Positions 59,125 to 64,000 of a DNA stretch of 64,000 nt are shown piece by piece. The translations under genes and the position numbers were made by a program. Position 1 is the first letter of the stretch. Each line of letters starts with the position of its first letter. The DNA comes from Aulostomus chinensis (lineage: Eukaryota; Chordata; Actinopteri; Syngnathiformes; Aulostomidae), in the NCBI GenBank assembly GCA_037954235.1, contig JBBMOA010000002.1, forward strand, positions 11,825,009-11,889,008. The letters run 5' to 3'. Under the pieces are notes generated by a model that was given only the letters and a program-made list of their open reading frames with translations, searched no databases and was not told where the DNA came from.

Positions 59125-59505
59125 GGCAGCACGGTGGTGCAGTGGTCAGCACTGTCTCCTCACAGCAAGAAGGTTCCAGGTTCCAGTCCCAGCTCCATCA
59201 CAGGATCTTTCTGTGTGAGTCTCCATGTTCTCCCTGTTCCTGTGTGGGTTCTCTCTGGTACTCCAGCTTCCTCCCACAGTCCAAAGACATCAAGAGGGGA
59301 CGAGGCTGATTGATACTCTAAATTGACTGTAGGTGTGACTGTGAGTGTGAATGGTTGTCTGTCTCTATGTGTTGGTCCTGTGATGGACTGGTGACCTGTC
59401 CAGGGTGAACCCTGCCTCTCACCTGAAGGCTGCTGAGATAGGCTCCACCCCCCCCCCCCCCCGCAACCTTTAACAGGATAAGCAGAAGAAAATGGATGGA
59501 TGGAT
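59125..59505 (+). mobile_element. tRNA-derived SINE, copy 3, full length
   Basis: Head GGCAGCACGGTGGTGCAGTG, B-box-like GGTTCCAGTCC, the common body, 3' part with CCAGGGTGAACCCTGCCTCT and AGGATAAGCAGAAGAAAATG, and a GATGGATGG tail. A C15 run (59448-59462) replaces the short C-run of copy 2. No clear target duplication is visible. Confidence 0.87.
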
Positions 59506-60184
59506 TCAAAATGATAAATTTCATGGAAAAGCGACTACCAGTACTTTGCGGGTAGGTTTCTGCATTCTGGAGTCACAAAGAATTAACGCAGGAGGTAAAA
59601 AATGTCTTTGTTAGCTCGTCACTTGTTTCTGAGTACTTGAAGAATAAAATACACTTTCTGGGTTATGTATAAGTACCATCTGAGTAAATAAAGAGGATTG
59701 TTTACAAGACCATGTTATGAGATATATTGCTTAATATTTTCCTTTTTTAACTTATTGTAAGCAAAATTAATCCTGTTGAGAATTTTTTTGTTTATCTCAT
59801 GCAAAATCTATCATTATATAATGGAGGAATCTTTTTGCATTTACTTGCATGCAAGTGTCCTCATCCATATCAGGAAGGCCGAGTTTCAGGTAGGGGTAAT
59901 GCCCTTATCTGCAGACTTGTGCAGCTGGTATTGCAGATTTGATCTGAAACTTGTGCTTGACACATCAGGTGATTCATACACTGAGGGATTGTCCCATGAC
60001 ATTCTTAATGTTCGTGCAACAGGTTTTCTAATGAGTCAGCTCAACAGTAAACTGCAGAATGAAAACAGCCTTTCTGCATCCAGTTAATCCTACAGATTAT
60101 TCCAAATAAATACATTTGATTTTAGCTACAAGTAATAAAATCTATGCCGTTATCTAACTGATTAAAGTTTGACTTGATGTCTCA
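59506..60184. other. intergenic DNA, no gene seen
   Basis: A 103-codon ORF at 59776-60087 (+) is unrecognised. Confidence 0.5.
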
Positions 60185-60720
60185 AATCCAACATCTGTCA
60201 GGGTTTATGGGGGAACAGGACTCAAATGCCAAGGGGAGCGTAACAAAAAGTATTTATTCCAGAAAACAAGACAACACAGGGGGTTTTAAATCTAAAGGAA
60301 GCGAAAAACAAAGTATTAACAAGAAAGGGTCAAGAGGCCTGAGTATTGGACGAATTCAAAGTACTGAAAAAACTAAGTTCTACACAAAATTGACAACCAA
60401 TGAATTATAGGAAACAGAATGAAAGTGACCATGACCATGACCAAGATAGTAACAGTGGCAGTGGCAGAAACAGTAAGAATGAACCGACAAGAGACGACTG
60501 GAAACAGAGAGGTTAAATACATGAGGAAACCAAACACAGGTGGTGTAATCATACACAGGTGAGACACATAAAATAATCACAGCAGGGAGCACAGGAAGAC
60601 AAGACCTGAACTTCAAAATAAAACAGGAACTAAAGACAGACCAAGACAAAAGGGAGCGCACAGGAAGACAGGACATGAACCACAACATAAAACAGGAAAT
60701 CAAGGCACAGATCATGAAAA
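60185..60720 (-). repeat. LTR-like or unclassified interspersed repeat
   Basis: On the minus strand it reads CATGATCTGTGCC, TTCCTGTTTTATGTTGTGG, TTAGTTCCTGTTTTATTTTG, TGTGTCTCACCTGTGTATG, ATTACACCACCTGTGTTTGG and a TATA-like TGTATTTAACC. About 57 bp is present twice (60584-60640 and 60652-60708). Related order is seen on the plus strand at 6107-6930. No coding sequence. Confidence 0.4.
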
Positions 60721-61047
60721 TTTCACTGGATCTACAAAAATTAGAAACACCTTTTGTGTGAGGATTTTAACAAATCCTCATCTTCATCAATATGCGATTG
60801 GCTGCAGGGCTTTTGTATTATGCTGCATTAGTTCTATCCACATGTTCCCTTGTCTCGGATTCAATGGGGTTTGCGTCCACGGTTTAAGCAGTTCATAGCA
60901 TAACCTTAGCTCTCACTGTTGTATTTACACTTCAAAAGTGTTACAAATGTTGTTCATTCATTCAGATTATCTTGCTGCACAAAATCTGTACATCTCATAA
61001 ACTTTTGTTCGCCACAGTTTATTTTTAATAGTTATCTTAAATCCAGC

Positions 61048-61139
61048 CCTGCAACGGAATGGCAACCGGCCCAGGGTGTACCCCGCTTCTCGCCATATGT
61101 CAGCTGGGATAGGCTCCAGCCCCCCAACCGATAACAAGA
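61048..61139 (+). mobile_element. 3' body fragment of the SINE/LINE family
   Basis: CCCAGGGTGTACCCCGCTTC, CAGCTGGGATAGGCTCCAGC and CCCCCC match the shared 3' body. Both the head and the GATG tail are missing. Confidence 0.65.
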
Positions 61140-62689
61140 TCCTGAATTTTTCACTGGAAAAAAAAAAATTCTGAATTTCTATTTTATTGCCATGGTTTGT
61201 GGCTCCAACCATTGTTTCACATTGCGCCAGCTGGTTCTGCTCTCTAATCTAAACAAGCGACGTGACTGGTTGGACAGACTTGTGTTAAACAATGAAAGTT
61301 TTCAAATACAATTGAAGATTCTGTCATGATTCTTAACTTAATTGGTCTCCAGAAACACATTTTATTGAACTGGTTGGTTTTAAAAATAAATTTGTTAGTT
61401 TGTACTTTCCCACCATGTTGGAAACAATTGTCACCAATGACACGCATGACTCGCCATCTCTTCATAGTGAAAATCTGCGGGGCTTTACGTCCCACGGACA
61501 ACTAAGAACACGAACACATGGCACAAGAAATGTCTTTAAAAATGAATTATACCCAGTCCCATTAAAATCCCATCATACCTGCCTGTCGATACTGCAACTG
61601 ACAGAAATCAGTTGAAATACTGAGCTTCAATTCATTTTGTATGTGGGGCACAGAGTTGTTTTTTACTTTTCTTTTTCTCGCAGCAAAATAGTGCCGATTT
61701 TCTGGGGCAGCCGTTTGCCTGTTTGCTGTGAACGGGAAGGGGGACCTTTTACGAAAGGGAAGTTTCTTGCTTCCCTGCTGAGTATAAACACACTCATACA
61801 CACAAGTTGCATGTCTACACGATACAACCTAATATGAGCTGATTTTTCTAAACAAAAACGGTCTCTGGAATCCAAAATTTGCTTCTACGAAAAAAATGTC
61901 CTCATTTCTCACAAAAACATAGATGTGTGAACCACATTAGGCCTGGAACTTTGGGTTGATGTTGGGAGAATTCAACATCTTGCAATCCGCCACCACTTGA
62001 AGGTGCTTGTATTCTTGGATGGATCCATGGAACCATGGTAAACCCTCTTATCCCACCGGGCATCTTGCTCTTAACTGCCGCTTGTAGCTGTGCCTAAGAT
62101 GTAATTGTGCCGATCTAATCAGACAGTAAAGCATCCCCATGGGGAAACCGGTTCCTTTCTCTTGTAAATTCGCCTCGAGCATCTATGTGACGGGTTCAAT
62201 CAACCCAAAGAAGCCTTCGTTATTGTCATGTATGTTAGGTTGAAGGAGGCTCAAGAAAGAAAAAAATATGTTCGACAAGTTTCTCTGGTTCCCATGTTGC
62301 TCAACATGGAAGGGAGTCCCCTACAGGCCCTATTAACCCATCCATGCAGCCAGGGGGTTGGTGGATGGCATTATGTGTGCGTTCAGGGTGTGTTCAGCTT
62401 CACTTTGGTATTTAGGGGGAGTGTAATCAGTGTGCAAACCAGGGCTCAGATGCCAGGAGGCATTCATTACACACCCAGTAATCACTGGTGTGATTTGGAC
62501 GTGACATCACTTCAACCAATCAGAGTACTTTGTGTCCTTCCCTCTAAAGGCCAGGATGTTCCAGGACTTGGCATGTTGCTATAGTGACGGACACATTTCA
62601 GCTCAGGAGAAGTAAACAGTTCACATCAGTAGAAACTGGCCTCCTCGTGCACCAGGTGAGAGTGCACCACTTATGTTAATATAAGGGAG
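61140..62689. other. intergenic DNA, no gene seen
   Basis: A 118-codon ORF at 62228-62584 (+) matches nothing that I know. Confidence 0.5.
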
Positions 62690-62945
62690 CAGCGGGGGTG
62701 CAGCAGGCCTGGGAGGAGGTGCTCATCTGATTGATGCTTCCTTCAACAGCTACTCACACATGACACCACTGACCAAAGATCCGCCTCCTCTTGGTCAGTG
62801 GAACAAATTTTTCTGGTGTTCTAAAATAGCAGCGAAACCATGGTTGCTCCTGACCAGCCTCAATTACGTACTGAAGCACCTGTCGGCGCTTGGCGTGAAA
62901 TCGTCATTTGTGCTTTCTTGTGACGATCAATGACTCAAGGCGCCA
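62690..62945 (+). repeat. unclassified dispersed repeat, copy C
   Basis: Shares CTCATCTGATTGATGCTTCC, CTCACACATGACACCACTGA-like sequence, AAATAGCAGCG, CCTGACCAGCCTCAATTACG and GAAGCACCTGTCGGC with copy A. It lacks about 48 nt between GTCGGC and CTTGGTGTGA that copy A keeps. Confidence 0.65.
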
Positions 62946-63653
62946 GCTTGCAAACTGCTTAAAACAGGACTCTGTGTGTGAATGACAATGTTGGAAAGAA
63001 TGACATCAGAGTCGAATTCATCTATTGTCTTTCGTTTGGTAGATGATGGAGTAGCCATCCAGGTGATACCCGTCACCAGAGACTCCCTGTGCTGCCTGCA
63101 GCTCTCCTCCCAACTTTGGGATCTTTTCTGGATCCAGTGATTTTTTTTTTTTTTTTTTTTTGGTCAGTATAAAAACCAAATGCTACGAATCATTCATTAC
63201 CTCACTTTACTTGAATACTATACTCTATTTTATTCTTTCCTTTCAAATGTTAATGCAATGTGGAAATGCCTGCTTTGGCCAGCCCCTACCCTTTATTCTA
63301 GCATTATAAATATACAATTCTATCCAAAATAATCATAGTATTTGCAAAAAAAAAAAAAAATCTTCAAAGGCAAAGCGGGATGTTACACTGATAAGTGAAT
63401 GTCACATTTATTTCAGGTCAGTCTAGAATCCCTCTCCTCTTGCATGGAGGGAGCGGTTTTAGCTTGAGAGAAAAATGAGCTAAACATTTCTCTTTCCTCC
63501 TTACATTATTTAATACAGAGAAAATGCTGCTCCTTCCTCAGTCTATCCTGCTGTCAGAGTGGAGTTGGGTTTAAACCCTGTCTGGGTAACTAAACAGTTG
63601 AGTCCTTGAAATGCTACGACTGTATGCCTTCTGGCTGTGTGTGTGTGTGTGTT

Positions 63654-63696
<43 letters not shown>

Positions 63697-64000
63697 GAAC
63701 TGCACATCCGTATCACTGTTACACTCTGCAAATGCAGGAATGTCTGTAGCACATCCACACTTACACACACTGCTGGAAGCCTTCAGTGTCGACCCTGATT
63801 GCCTCATTCAGAAACTCTACATGATTTCTCCTAACCACACACCTCTAATCTGACAGCTTTAAAACACGTCTAATATTTCTCAGCTAATGGCATTGTTAGG
63901 CTGTTACGCGTAGGCCATCTGAGCTCAATATTTGATGAATTTTGTCATAGAAAAGTGTTCCTTTGTTCAGGGAGAGCTAAATATTTAAGATATTCATGTT
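62946..64000. other. intergenic DNA, no gene seen
   Basis: Contains T22 near 63140-63162, A15 near 63346-63360 and a long interrupted GT tract at 63636-63694. No coding sequence. Confidence 0.55.

Overview
The window reads as vertebrate nuclear DNA, almost certainly from a teleost fish. It is AT-rich and gene-poor, full of (GT)n, (CA)n and (GA)n microsatellites, and carries fish-type mobile elements: a tRNA-derived SINE with a (GATG)n tail, hAT, PIF/Harbinger and piggyBac relics, an L2-type 3' tail and RTE/Rex-like LINE debris. No bacterial or viral genome organisation, CRISPR array or operon is present.

Only one intact protein-coding gene is supported: chst1 (keratan sulfate galactose 6-O-sulfotransferase). 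It is a single uninterrupted coding exon at 50552-51835 (+), 427 residues. A plausible promoter and 5' untranslated exon lie at about 48.8-49.16 kb, an intron at 49.16-50.5 kb, and the 3' UTR ends at a polyadenylation signal at 52179 or 52700. The inferred leader holds several very short upstream ORFs. CTCF-like sites lie 1-2 kb upstream of the promoter. The species cannot be named from the sequence.

Layout. 0-5 kb: intergenic, with one copy of an unclassified repeat and a hammerhead-ribozyme-like motif. 5-9 kb: transposon-rich, with a SINE flanked by 12-bp target duplications and a hAT element interrupted by a Harbinger-type element that keeps part of a MADF-domain gene. 12.2-13.4 kb: a second cluster, with an 18-bp terminal inverted repeat element containing a Harbinger-like palindrome and an L2-type tail, surrounded by copies of a 25-bp CTCF/ETS-like module. 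17 kb: a frameshifted Myb/SANT-like gene relic next to a CpG-rich unassigned ORF. 25-28 kb: a minus-strand SINE and a short hAT element with a BED-finger fragment. 28-39 kb: mostly featureless, with an LTR-like piece and LINE scraps. 39.3-39.7 kb: an orphan CpG-rich promoter-like block. 40.6-42.9 kb: a long C/G homopolymer pair and a piggyBac transposase pseudogene. 44-48.8 kb: SINE copies and chst1 upstream DNA. 52.7-64 kb: microsatellites, another SINE, an LTR-like repeat and a third copy of the unclassified repeat.

I see no multi-gene system. Apart from the sulfotransferase, the interest lies in nested transposon history and in candidate regulatory DNA upstream of chst1. Element classes come from recognising terminal repeats, target duplications and short protein motifs by eye; no database search was possible.
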